This document shows, piece by piece, positions 18,396 through 26,259 of a stretch of 64,000 bases of DNA. Source of the stretch: Devosia sp. Root635 (GTDB lineage Bacteria; Pseudomonadota; Alphaproteobacteria; Rhizobiales; Devosiaceae); the NCBI RefSeq assembly GCF_001427605.1, contig NZ_LMGZ01000023.1:62001-126000 (forward strand). The letters are read 5' to 3'. A program made the translations under genes and the position numbers. The notes under the pieces were generated by a model that worked only from the letters and a program-made list of their open reading frames with translations, had not been told where the DNA came from and ran no database searches. Numbering within the stretch: position 1 is the stretch's first letter; each line of letters opens with the position of its first letter.

Positions 18396-19424
18396 ATGAC
18401 GAAATCGCTCAACGCCATCGCCCAGAAGCTCATGGAGCCAGGCAAGGGCATCCTGGCGGCCGATGAGTCCGAAGGCACGATTGCCAAGCGCTTTGCCAAG
18501 ATCAACCTGCCCAATTCGCTCGATTTGCGCCGCGACTATCGCGAAATGCTGTTCCGCTCGACCGATGCCATGACCAGCTATGTCTCGGGCGTCATCCTCA
18601 CCGAGGAAACGCTGGAGCAGCACGCTGCCGACGGCACGGCCTTCCGCGCCATCCTCGCGGATGCCGATGTCATCCCCGGCATCAAGGTCGATCGCGGGGC
18701 TTTTCCCATGCCCGGCGACAGCGGCGAAAAGATCACCGAAGGCCTTGATGGCCTGCGCCAGCGGCTGGAACGCTATGCGGCGCTCGGCGCCGGCTTTGCC
18801 AAGTGGCGCGCCGTCATCACCATCAACGACGTGGCGCCCACCCGCAACAATATCCGCGCCAATGCCCATGCGCTGGCGCGCTACGCCATTCTCTGCCAGG
18901 AAGCCGGCATCGTGCCGGTGGTGGAACCCGAAGTGGTCGGCGACGGCGATCCCGGCAATCACTCGATGGAGCGCTGCGCCGCCGTGACCGGCGACGTGCT
19001 GGAAAACACCTTCAAGGAACTGCGCCTGGCCGGCGTCGATCTCGGCGGCATGCTGCTCAAGCCCAATATGGTGCTGCCCGGCATCAATTCGCGCGACCGT
19101 CCGACGGTCGAGGAAGTTGCCCGCCGCACCGTCGCCGTGCTGCGCGAGCATGTGCCGGCCGCCGTGCCGGGCATTGCCTTCCTCTCGGGCGGCCAGACCG
19201 ACGAGGAGGCCACCGCCCACCTTTCGGCCATGAACCAGATTTCCGGCAAGCCGTGGCCCATGACCTTCTCCTATGGCCGCGCCCTGCAGAATGTCGCCCT
19301 GCGCACCTGGGCCGGCCGCCGCGAGAACTTCCCGCAGGCCCAGGCCGCCTTCACCCATCGCGCCCATATGAATTCGCTGGCTGCCCTTGGCACCTGGAGC
19401 GGCGAACTCGACCGGGCTGCCTAG
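18396..19424 (+). CDS. Fructose-bisphosphate aldolase, class I
   Basis: This 342-residue enzyme cleaves fructose 1,6-bisphosphate through a Schiff-base lysine, seen in GGMLLKPNMVLPG (about residue 225). GKGILAADESEGTIAKRF at the N-terminus and LSGGQTDEEATAHLS towards the C-terminus are class I hallmarks, and no metal is needed. No class II aldolase is present in the window. It completes the local glycolytic set and ends at a good terminator (19455-19490). Only the RelBE pair separates it from pgk. Confidence 0.96.
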   Translation: MTKSLNAIAQKLMEPGKGILAADESEGTIAKRFAKINLPNSLDLRRDYREMLFRSTDAMTSYVSGVILTEETLEQHAADGTAFRAILADADVIPGIKVDRGAFPMPGDSGEKITEGLDGLRQRLERYAALGAGFAKWRAVITINDVAPTRNNIRANAHALARYAILCQEAGIVPVVEPEVVGDGDPGNHSMERCAAVTGDVLENTFKELRLAGVDLGGMLLKPNMVLPGINSRDRPTVEEVARRTVAVLREHVPAAVPGIAFLSGGQTDEEATAHLSAMNQISGKPWPMTFSYGRALQNVALRTWAGRRENFPQAQAAFTHRAHMNSLAALGTWSGELDRAA

Positions 19425-19454
19425 TCGTTACCTGACGTCCCAACGTCACGCCTG

Positions 19455-19490
19455 ATGCGCGTCCTCCTCCCAGGGGACGCGCATTTTCTT
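19455..19490 (+). terminator. Intrinsic terminator after the aldolase gene
   Basis: ATGCGCGTCC and GGACGCGCAT form a perfect 10-base stem with a 10-base loop, followed by TTTCTT. It lies about 30 bases after the aldolase stop codon. Confidence 0.8.
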
Positions 19491-19585
19491 TGCGCCGGGC
19501 GGGGCCTTCGCCTATTGGAAAGACGTCCTCTTTGTCGCCAAAATGAGCCGACAAGAGAAGGTCTTGCGTCGAGTAACCGGAAGCC

Positions 19586-20188
19586 ATGGCCCCCCAGCTC
19601 TATCTGATCACCCCCGCCAATGCCGATCCGGCGCGCTTTCCTGCAGCGCTCATGGCCGTGCTCAATGCCGCCGAGTTCTCGGCGCTGCTGGTCGCACGCG
19701 GCACGATGGCCGAAACCGCCTATGCAGAACTGGCCGCGACAGTGGTCAATATCGGCCAGGGCGCCGGCTGTGCCGTGCTGCTTGAGGATGATATCGCGCT
19801 GGCCCGGCGCCTCGGCGCCGACGGCGTGCATGTCACCGGCGGACCGGCCGCGCTCAAGGCAGCCATCGCCGCGCTCAAGCCGGCCATGATCGTGGGCGCC
19901 GGCAATGTCCCTTCCCGCCACGACGCCATGACGGCCGGCGAGATGGATATCGATTATGTCTTGTTCGGTCCCATCGATGGCCAACCGGATTCCGGGGCCA
20001 TCGACCTCGCCGAATGGTGGGCCCAGACGTTTGAAGTGCCGGCCGTGCTGAGCCTGCCTGATGCCACGCCGGACAGCGCCGATGCGCGCGGCGCCGAATT
20101 CCTGGCACTGTCGCAAAGCCTGTGGTCGGCGGCCTCGCCGGGCCAGGCGATGCAGGCCATTGCCGCTGCGCTTGAGGCATCGGCATGA
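19586..20188 (+). CDS. Thiamine phosphate synthase-like protein
   Basis: This 200-residue protein has a ThiE-like barrel: QLYLITPANADPARF at the N-terminus, LARRLGADGVHV in the middle and DYVLFGPIDG near residue 130. ThiE normally joins the thiazole and pyrimidine phosphates. Two active-site features look changed: the usual IND before DLA is LED, and GVHLGQ is replaced by GVHVTGG, so the catalytic activity is doubtful. No thiamine genes are nearby. It overlaps the SEL1-repeat gene by four bases. Confidence 0.75.
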   Translation: MAPQLYLITPANADPARFPAALMAVLNAAEFSALLVARGTMAETAYAELAATVVNIGQGAGCAVLLEDDIALARRLGADGVHVTGGPAALKAAIAALKPAMIVGAGNVPSRHDAMTAGEMDIDYVLFGPIDGQPDSGAIDLAEWWAQTFEVPAVLSLPDATPDSADARGAEFLALSQSLWSAASPGQAMQAIAAALEASA

Positions 20189-21276
20189 TCGCCCGCGCGC
20201 TGTTCGTCGCCTTGCTGGCGCTGGCGCCGCTCGGCGTCTTCGCGCAGGATGCGGCGCCGGCTGGCCCAGCCGATGCCATTTCCGACCAGATTTTCGGGCC
20301 GCGCGTGCCGACCGATTTCGCTTTCGGCGCCTTCCAGCGCGGCTATTTCCTCACCGCGCTCGAACTGGCTTTGCCCCGCGCCGAGCAGGGCGACGCCGCC
20401 GCCCAGACCCTGATCGCCGAACTCTATGCCAAGGGGCTGGGCGTGGCCCAGAACGACCAGCGCGCCGCCGGCTGGTATCAGCTTGCCGCCGATGGCGGCG
20501 ACCGGCTCGCCACCTTTGCACTGGCGCTGGCCTATGAGGACGGCATCGGCGTGCCCAAGAACCGCGCCCGCGCCGCCGACCTGTTCGGCAAGGCCGCCGA
20601 AGCCGGCTATGTGCCGGCCAAATACAATATGGCGCTGCTGCATGTCGAAGGCGTCTATGCCTCGCCCAGCCTCATCACCGCGGCCACCCTGATGAAGGAA
20701 GCGGCCGATGCCGAGCTGCCCGAGGCGCAATACGATTATGGCTCGATGCTGATCGAAGGAGCCGGCGTGGCTCCCGATCCCGCTGAAGGCGCCCGCTATA
20801 TCGGGTTGGCTGCCGGGCAGAACCTGGTTCCCGCCCAGATCGACTACGCCACCCTGCTCTATCTCGGCCAGGGCGTGGACAAGGATGTCGCATTGGCCGC
20901 CACCTGGTATGGCCGCGCCGCCGAAGCCGGCAATGCCGTGGCGCAGAACCGCTATGCGAAGCTCCTCGCCGTGGGGGAAGGCGTGACGCTCAACCTCGAG
21001 GACGCCGCCATGTGGCGGGCGCTGGCGCGCCGGCAGGGCCTCAGCGACCCCTCGCTGGACCGTCTGCTCGTCTCCATTCCCGAGGACGAACTGGCCAGCG
21101 CCGAGGAGCGGGCCCGCTTCTGGCCTTCGACCCCGCCGCGGATCGAAACCGTGCTGGAAATCCCCACAGTCAGCGTGACGCCGGAGGGCGAAGCCCTGCC
21201 CGCCCCCACCGATGCGGACGAAGCGCCCACTGCGGCCCCGTCGACCGGGGCACCGGCAGAGCCGCAAGACCCTTGA
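20185..21276 (+). CDS. Exported SEL1-repeat protein
   Basis: This 363-residue protein has a signal peptide (about residues 1-21, ending GVFAQ) and six or so SEL1-like (TPR-type) repeats between residues 65 and 290, such as LIAELYAKGLGVAQNDQRAA, ALAYEDGIGVPKNRARA and LLYLGQGVDKDVALAAT. An acidic, Pro/Ala-rich tail of about 70 residues follows. SEL1 repeats are scaffolds for protein contacts and are often linked to envelope or signalling assemblies. The partner is unknown. It is coupled to the thiE-like gene by a four-base overlap. Confidence 0.87.
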   Translation: MIARALFVALLALAPLGVFAQDAAPAGPADAISDQIFGPRVPTDFAFGAFQRGYFLTALELALPRAEQGDAAAQTLIAELYAKGLGVAQNDQRAAGWYQLAADGGDRLATFALALAYEDGIGVPKNRARAADLFGKAAEAGYVPAKYNMALLHVEGVYASPSLITAATLMKEAADAELPEAQYDYGSMLIEGAGVAPDPAEGARYIGLAAGQNLVPAQIDYATLLYLGQGVDKDVALAATWYGRAAEAGNAVAQNRYAKLLAVGEGVTLNLEDAAMWRALARRQGLSDPSLDRLLVSIPEDELASAEERARFWPSTPPRIETVLEIPTVSVTPEGEALPAPTDADEAPTAAPSTGAPAEPQDP

Positions 21277-21393
21277 ACCCAAGGACGTTCTGAGGCAATA
21301 AGCCCGCCACGCCCATAAAGCCCCATCAACGTCAGGCCAGCCGCATCCGGCGCGCGTGGTCCAAGCAGACAATCCACGCCCGAAAGCAGCGCA

Positions 21394-21960
21394 ATGGCCA
21401 AGATCAACGGCAACGAAATCCGTCCCGGCAATGTCGTCAACCACCAGGACCGCCTGTGGGTCGCGGTCAAGGTCGACCACGTCAAGCCCGGCAAGGGCGG
21501 CGCCTATGCCCAGGTCGAACTCAAGGCCATCCTCGGCGGCACCAAGCTCAACGAGCGCTTCCGCTCGGCTGAGACGGTGGAAACCGTCGAACTCGAATTC
21601 CGCGATTTCACCTATCTCTACGAACAGGGCGACAACCTGGTCTTCATGGACCAGAATAGCTACGAGCAGGTCGAACTGGCCAAGGATTTCGTAGGTGAGC
21701 GCGCGGCATTCCTGCAGGACGGCATGAAGATCACCCTCGAAATGCACGAGGAAACGCCCTTGGGCGTCAAATTCCCGGCCAACGTGGTGCTCGAAGTGAC
21801 CGAGGTCGATCCGGTGCAGAAGGGCCAGAGCGTATCGAGCCAGTTCAAGCCGGCGATCCTCTCCAACGGCCTCAAGGTCATGGTGCCGCCCTTCATTGCC
21901 GTCGGCGAACGCATCGTGGTCGATACGGCGGAAGCCACCTATATGCGCCGGGCGGACTGA
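21394..21960 (+). CDS. efp: Translation elongation factor P
   Basis: This 188-residue EF-P has the normal three-domain length. It relieves ribosome stalling at consecutive prolines. The modification-loop lysine is visible in [15 protein letters not shown] (about residue 34). The C-terminal domain has the [20 protein letters not shown] and [17 protein letters not shown] signatures. The start at 21394 agrees with the family ([14 protein letters not shown]). suhB begins three bases after its stop. Confidence 0.97.
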   Translation: MAKINGNEIRPGNVVNHQDRLWVAVKVDHVKPGKGGAYAQVELKAILGGTKLNERFRSAETVETVELEFRDFTYLYEQGDNLVFMDQNSYEQVELAKDFVGERAAFLQDGMKITLEMHEETPLGVKFPANVVLEVTEVDPVQKGQSVSSQFKPAILSNGLKVMVPPFIAVGERIVVDTAEATYMRRAD

Positions 21961-21963
21961 ACC

Positions 21964-22758
21964 ATGGCACGCTCAGCAATCCTCAACGTCATGGTCAACG
22001 CCGCCATCAAGGCCGGCAAGTCTCTGACCAAGGACTTTTCCGAAGTCGAAAACCTGCAGGTTTCCCGCAAGGGTCCTGCCGATTTCGTCTCCAAGGCCGA
22101 CCTGCGCGCCGAGCAGATCGTCTATGACGAATTGCTCAAGGCCCGCCCCACCTATGCCTTCCTGATGGAAGAGGGCGGCGAAGTGGCCGGCACCGACGGC
22201 CAGCATCGCTGGCTGGTCGATCCGCTCGACGGCACCACCAATTTCCTGCATTCCATCCCGCTCTTCGCCTGCGCCATTGCGCTGGAACGCGCCAACGAGA
22301 TCGTCGCCTCGGTGATCTACAATCCGGTGCTCGACGAACTCTACACCGCCGAAAAGGGCGGCGGCGCCTGGCTCAACGATCGCAAGCGCCTGCGCGTGGC
22401 CAGCCGCAAGTCGCTGGCCGACGCCGTGGTCTGCACCGGCATCAAGACGCAGGGCACCGCCAATGACGCGCTGCAACTGCGCCAGCTCGCCCATATCAAC
22501 CCGGCCGTTGCCGGCATCCGCCGTTCGGGCTCCATCTCCATGGATATGGCCTGGCTCGCCTCGGGCCGCTACGACGCCATCTGGGAAGCCGGCCTCGCCC
22601 CCTGGGACGTGGCGCCGGGCCTGCTGATGGTCAAGGAAGCCGGCGGCTTTGTCTCCGACTATGCCGGCAGTCCCGGCTCGGTGTGGAACGGCCAGGTTGT
22701 GGCGGGGAACGAAAGCCTGCAGGCCGCCCTCCTGAAGCAGCTCAAGGGCATTCAGTAG
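21964..22758 (+). CDS. suhB: Inositol monophosphatase family protein
   Basis: This 264-residue enzyme removes phosphate from inositol 1-phosphate or similar sugars with Mg2+. The metal motifs EEGG (about residue 67), VDPLDGTTNFLHSIP (about residue 85) and a C-terminal WEAGLAPWDVAPG are intact. The SuhB form also binds transcription antitermination complexes in E. coli; whether this one does is unknown. It lies directly after efp, an arrangement common in related genomes. Confidence 0.94.
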   Translation: MARSAILNVMVNAAIKAGKSLTKDFSEVENLQVSRKGPADFVSKADLRAEQIVYDELLKARPTYAFLMEEGGEVAGTDGQHRWLVDPLDGTTNFLHSIPLFACAIALERANEIVASVIYNPVLDELYTAEKGGGAWLNDRKRLRVASRKSLADAVVCTGIKTQGTANDALQLRQLAHINPAVAGIRRSGSISMDMAWLASGRYDAIWEAGLAPWDVAPGLLMVKEAGGFVSDYAGSPGSVWNGQVVAGNESLQAALLKQLKGIQ

Positions 22759-22788
22759 CACTCTCGGGACTCGAACGGGCTATCGTTC

Positions 22789-22818
22789 TTGACAAGAACC
22801 CAGAATTATACGCATAAT
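22789..22818 (+). promoter_or_regulatory. Promoter with operator for the Phd/PemK-like pair
   Basis: TTGACA at 22789 and CATAAT at 22813 are 18 bases apart. The inverted repeat ATTAT-ACGC-ATAAT (22805-22818) covers the -10 box, so a bound antitoxin dimer would block polymerase. The AT-rich stretch stands out from its GC-rich surroundings. Confidence 0.65.
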
Positions 22819-22857
22819 ACGGATGTTACGGAATTTCCTTGACTTTGGAAAAACATC

Positions 22858-23154
22858 ATGGTAAGCGTAAAATCTACGGAGATTCAAAAAACCTTCGGCA
22901 AGTGGCTGGACAAAACGCACGAGGGGCCCGTTGAGGTCACTAAATACGACCGCCCGGCGGCCTACCTCATATCCGCTCTGCAATACGAAGAACTCATCTC
23001 GAATTATCGTAAGGTCATTACGGCCGGACAACTCACAGACCGAGAAGTTTCCTTGCTTAAGTCTGCGAGAGTCACGACCGATCGTCCATTCAATCTGGAC
23101 GATCTGCCCGATGAGGACGTTCCTTCAGATGAGCGTCATCAAATGAGAGCTTAG
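22858..23154 (+). CDS. Phd/YefM-type antitoxin
   Basis: This 98-residue protein begins MVSVKSTEIQKTFGKWLDKT and continues GPVEVTKYDRPAAYLISALQYEEL, the Phd/YefM DNA-binding fold, followed by a variable acidic C-terminus. It should repress the promoter at 22789-22818 and neutralise the protein encoded next. Codon usage is less GC-biased than in neighbouring genes, which suggests recent transfer of the pair. Confidence 0.85.
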   Translation: MVSVKSTEIQKTFGKWLDKTHEGPVEVTKYDRPAAYLISALQYEELISNYRKVITAGQLTDREVSLLKSARVTTDRPFNLDDLPDEDVPSDERHQMRA

Positions 23155-23157
23155 CAC

Positions 23158-23610
23158 TTGAAAATACCCAGCGTCCCTCCTGTCGGCCACGTCATCGCCT
23201 ATGAATATCTATGGGCATCGCAAAGCTCCAACAGAGAGGACGGTGGGAAAACCTATCCATGTGCCGTCGTCATGGCAGTGGACGAGGAAGGGCCTCACCC
23301 TCTCGCATACGTGCTTGGCATTTCGCACAGCCCTCCTCAAAAAGGACGGCGCGCCATCGAGATGCCCGCAAAGCTCAAGAAGCATCTCGGGCTCGACCAG
23401 GAGCCCTCCTGGATTTACACCAGCGAGCTAAACGTGTTTGCCTGGCCTGGTCCCGACCTTCGTCCCGGCCATTATCTGTCGACCCATCCGGCAGCCGTGG
23501 ATGATTGCGTGATTGGTCAACTGCCATCCGACTGGTTTGAAATGGTCAAGGCACACGTCCTGGAAAGCCAGCGTCTCGAACAACTCGAACTCACCAAGCG
23601 AACGGCCTGA
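23158..23610 (+). CDS. PemK-like toxin candidate
   Basis: This 150-residue protein starts at a TTG three bases after the antitoxin stop. It resembles a proteobacterial family annotated as PemK-like or growth inhibitor: YPCAVVMAVDEEGPH, YVLGISHSPP, IEMPAKLKKHLGLDQEPSW and NVFAWPGPDLRPGHY are its conserved stretches. PemK/MazF toxins are RNases with an SH3-like barrel. This family is longer and its activity is not established. Pairing with a Phd-type antitoxin supports a toxin-antitoxin role. Confidence 0.68.
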   Translation: MKIPSVPPVGHVIAYEYLWASQSSNREDGGKTYPCAVVMAVDEEGPHPLAYVLGISHSPPQKGRRAIEMPAKLKKHLGLDQEPSWIYTSELNVFAWPGPDLRPGHYLSTHPAAVDDCVIGQLPSDWFEMVKAHVLESQRLEQLELTKRTA

Positions 23611-23773
23611 ACGAAGGCCGGACAGATCGCGCGCCCGCGGCATGAGGTCGACACATTGGTCGCCCCCCCCGATCACGCCTCCATCATCCATTAACCTTTC
23701 TCATTGCCCCACCCGCCCGCGCTGACTAGTCTGGCGCCTTGTGATTTGCGCGTGAGGGGCAAGGTTAAGGCAG

Positions 23774-24760
23774 ATGACGCAAGGCTATGATCCCTACCAC
23801 CTGGCCAGCCCGACCGTTTACCTCGTCAAGATCGTGATTTTCCTGGTGCTGGTGGCGCTGGTCGCGGCCATCCTGTTCACCAATATCGTCACCTTCTTCT
23901 GGGCCAACCCCTTCATCAATTCGCTGATCTTCTTCTCGCTGTTCATCGGCATCTTCCTCAGCTTCCGCCAGGTGATCCGCCTGTTCCCCGAGGTGAAGTG
24001 GGTCAATTCCCTGCAGGACGGCACCACCACCAATGTTCGCCCGCCCATCCTGCTGGCGCCCGTGGCCGGCATTCTGCGCGAGCGGATCGGCGAGGCGGTC
24101 ATCACCCCCTCCTCCATGCGCTCCATTCTCGATTCCGTCGGCAACCGGCTCGACGAAGCCAAGGATACTTCGCGCTACCTCACGGGCCTCTTGGTCTTCC
24201 TCGGCCTCATGGGCACCTTTTACGGCCTGCTGGAAACCGTCGGCTCGGTGGCCGGCGTCATCAACGCGCTGGACGTGACCTCGGCCGACAGCGCCGCCCT
24301 GTTCGGCAACCTCAAGGAAGGTCTCGCCGCGCCTTTGGGCGGCATGGGCACCGCCTTTTCGTCCAGCCTGTTCGGCCTTGCCGGCTCGCTGGTGCTGGGC
24401 TTTCTCGATCTCCAGACCAGCCAGGCGCAGAACGCTTTCTATACCGATCTCGAGGACTGGATGACCTCGATGACCGAGCTCGACCATCCGGTCAGCGCCA
24501 TGCAGGCCAATGCCGGCGGCCCGGAAATGCAGGCCATGTTCGACAAGCTCGGCGACAGCATGCAGAGCCGGGATTCCAGCCAGAACGCCATCCGCGCCAT
24601 GGCCGAGCTGGCGCGCGGTATTGACGGGCTGGTCAAGCATATCCGTACCGAGCAGGACGATCTGCGCAAGCACATCACCGAGCAGGGCGAAACCAACCAG
24701 AAGCTGCGCGAATTGATCGAGGCGGTGCTGTCGCAAGGCGACAACGAGCGGCGGAACTAG
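23774..24760 (+). CDS. MotA/TolQ/ExbB-like membrane stator subunit
   Basis: This 328-residue protein has four hydrophobic segments, two near the N-terminus and two around residues 135-160 and 190-220. TGLLVFLGLMGTFYGLLETV and LGGMGTAFSSSLFGLAGSLV match the third and fourth helices of MotA/TolQ/ExbB/ZorA stators. The C-terminal 90 residues are cytoplasmic and helical. It should form a proton-driven ring with the next gene product. No flagellar, Tol or TonB genes are nearby. Rhizobial relatives carry the same pair, often annotated as MotA. Confidence 0.85.
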   Translation: MTQGYDPYHLASPTVYLVKIVIFLVLVALVAAILFTNIVTFFWANPFINSLIFFSLFIGIFLSFRQVIRLFPEVKWVNSLQDGTTTNVRPPILLAPVAGILRERIGEAVITPSSMRSILDSVGNRLDEAKDTSRYLTGLLVFLGLMGTFYGLLETVGSVAGVINALDVTSADSAALFGNLKEGLAAPLGGMGTAFSSSLFGLAGSLVLGFLDLQTSQAQNAFYTDLEDWMTSMTELDHPVSAMQANAGGPEMQAMFDKLGDSMQSRDSSQNAIRAMAELARGIDGLVKHIRTEQDDLRKHITEQGETNQKLRELIEAVLSQGDNERRN

Positions 24761-24763
24761 GCC

Positions 24764-25789
24764 ATGGCCTTCGCCCGCGCCCGCCGGCGGCAGGAGGCCA
24801 ATTACTGGCCCGGCTTCGTCGACGCCCTGTCGAGCCTGCTGCTCGTCATCATCTTCATGCTATCCCTGTTCATGCTCACCCAGTTTTTCCTGGGCCGTGA
24901 AATCCAGGGCCGCGACACCGCGCTGGCCCGCCTCAACAGCCAGATTGCCGAACTCACCGACCTGTTGCAGCTCGAACGCGCCAATTCCGACGACCTGACC
25001 ACCCAGATCGCCACGCTCACCGCCACCCTGGGCAGCGCCCAGGCCGACAATGCCAGCCTCACCAGCCAGCTCGCCGGTATCGGCGCCGGGCTGGGCGACA
25101 AGGACAGCACCATTGCCGGCCTCGAAGACGACCTGATGGCGGCCCAGGAACTGTCCGACGAGGCCAATGCCCAGGTGGCTTTGCTCAACCAGCAGCTCGC
25201 CGCCCTGCGCACCCAGATCGGCGCATTGGAAGCCGCTCTCGAAGCCTCGGAAACCCGCGACACCGAGTCCCGCACGCAGATCGCCGATCTCGGCCGCCGC
25301 CTCAACCTCGCGCTGGCCCAGCGCGTGCAGGACCTCTCGCGCTATCGCTCCGACTTCTTCGGCCGCCTGCGCGAAATCCTCGAAGGCCGCGCCGACGTGC
25401 GCGTGGTGGGCGACCGCTTCGTCTTCCAGTCCGAAGTGCTGTTCGCAGCCGGCCAGGCCGATATCTCTCCCGAAGGCACCCCCGATCTCGACGCGCTGGC
25501 GGAAGCCATCCTGCAGCTCGAAACCGAGATTCCGCCCGACATCAACTGGGTTTTGCGCATCGACGGCCACACCGATATCAGGCCGATTTCCAATGCCCGC
25601 TTCCCGTCGAACTGGGAACTCTCAGCCGCCCGCGCCATTTCGGTCGCGCAATATCTGGTGAGCAAGGGCGTCTCGCCCAACCGCCTGGTCGCCGCTGGCT
25701 TCGGCGAATTCACCCCCCTCGATCCGGGCAATACCGAGGAAGCCTATCGGCGGAACCGCAGGATCGAGTTCAAGCTGACGGAGGGGTGA
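24764..25789 (+). CDS. MotB/OmpA-like peptidoglycan-binding stator partner
   Basis: This 341-residue protein has one transmembrane helix (about residues 18-45) with a WPGFVDALSS start; the aspartate in FVDALSS is the likely proton-binding residue. A coiled coil of about 140 residues follows, then an OmpA C-terminal domain (about 220-341) with IDGHTDIRP, ARAISVAQYLVSKG and NRRIEFKL. That domain binds peptidoglycan. The coiled coil is much longer than in flagellar MotB, so the anchor may reach further into the periplasm. It starts three bases after the MotA-like gene. Confidence 0.87.
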   Translation: MAFARARRRQEANYWPGFVDALSSLLLVIIFMLSLFMLTQFFLGREIQGRDTALARLNSQIAELTDLLQLERANSDDLTTQIATLTATLGSAQADNASLTSQLAGIGAGLGDKDSTIAGLEDDLMAAQELSDEANAQVALLNQQLAALRTQIGALEAALEASETRDTESRTQIADLGRRLNLALAQRVQDLSRYRSDFFGRLREILEGRADVRVVGDRFVFQSEVLFAAGQADISPEGTPDLDALAEAILQLETEIPPDINWVLRIDGHTDIRPISNARFPSNWELSAARAISVAQYLVSKGVSPNRLVAAGFGEFTPLDPGNTEEAYRRNRRIEFKLTEG

Positions 25790-25813
25790 TCGGCGACGGC
25801 GCAATGCGCCGGC

Positions 25814-25836
25814 AAATCGCTCCAGTGGAGCGATTT
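25814..25836. repeat. Palindrome after the stator operon
   Basis: AAATCGCTCCA-G-TGGAGCGATTT is a perfect 11-base inverted repeat shortly after the OmpA-like gene. It has no T-tract. It may be a processing or weak termination hairpin. Confidence 0.6.
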
Positions 25837-25895
25837 GAGCCGATCACGGGTCGAGCCTTGCGAAAACCCGGGCCAGCGCCCGCCAATATCACGAC

Positions 25896-25926
25896 GTCAT
25901 TCCCGCGCAGGCGGGAATCCATTCTT
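25896..25926 (+). repeat. GTCA...TCCATTCTT hairpin unit, left of the GIY-YIG relic
   Basis: GTCA-TTCCCGC-GCAG-GCGGGAA-TCCATTCTT. The stem pairs perfectly. An inverted copy with one base change lies at 26182-26212 on the other side of the broken GIY-YIG gene, and a third copy at 26228-26258. Confidence 0.85.
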
Positions 25927-25939
25927 CTGGAGGTAAGGT

Positions 25940-26178
25940 ATGAACAAGCAGTTCTTCGTTTACATCCTGGCCAACGGCAAGAACGGCACGATGGCTTCAG
26001 CCGTCGCTATGGAGTGCACGATCTGGTCTGGTTCGAGCAGCACGAGTCAGCTGAAACCGCCATCATCCGCGAGAAGCAGCTCAAGAAGTGGAATCGCGCC
26101 TGGAAGGTGCGATTGATAGAAGAGACCAATCCCCACTGACTAGATCGCTACGACGAACTGGCCAAGCATTGGGGCTAA
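25940..26178 (+). pseudogene. GIY-YIG endonuclease-like gene, broken
   Basis: The frame from the ATG at 25940 gives MNKQFFVYILANGKNGT, the start of small GIY-YIG proteins. It then jumps into another frame that reads GFSRRYGVHDLVWFEQHES, TAIIREKQLKKWNRAWKVRL and IEETNPH. A TGA (26137-26139) sits where relatives usually have tryptophan, and the tail LDRYDELAKHWG continues in frame to a TAA at 26178. About 25 central residues with the GIY-YIG catalytic arginine region are missing. The gene therefore carries at least a deletion with frameshift and a nonsense change. Inverted hairpin units flank it on both sides. Confidence 0.85.
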
Positions 26179-26181
26179 GCA

Positions 26182-26212
26182 AAGAATGGATTCCCGCCTA
26201 CGCGGGAATGAC
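26182..26212 (-). repeat. Hairpin unit, right of the GIY-YIG relic (inverted)
   Basis: AAGAATGGA-TTCCCGC-CTAC-GCGGGAA-TGAC, the reverse complement of the unit at 25896 apart from one loop base. It lies four bases after the tail of the pseudogene. Confidence 0.85.
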
Positions 26213-26227
26213 TCAGTTTTTCTCGAC

Positions 26228-26258
26228 GTCATTCCCGCGGAGGCGGGAATCCATTCTT
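26228..26258 (+). repeat. Third GTCA...TCCATTCTT hairpin unit
   Basis: GTCA-TTCCCGC-GGAG-GCGGGAA-TCCATTCTT, in the same orientation as the unit at 25896. It ends just before the stop codon of the ABC exporter gene at 26260. Confidence 0.85.
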
Positions 26259-26259
26259 C

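Noticed and set aside
23774..25789. A Zorya defence system
   Set aside because: Only ZorA- and ZorB-like subunits are present; ZorC, ZorD or ZorE genes are missing on both sides, and the pair is more likely a housekeeping stator.
25896..26258. A CRISPR array made of the three repeated hairpin units
   Set aside because: The units are in mixed orientation, the spacing is irregular, and a gene relic lies between two of them; no cas gene is present.
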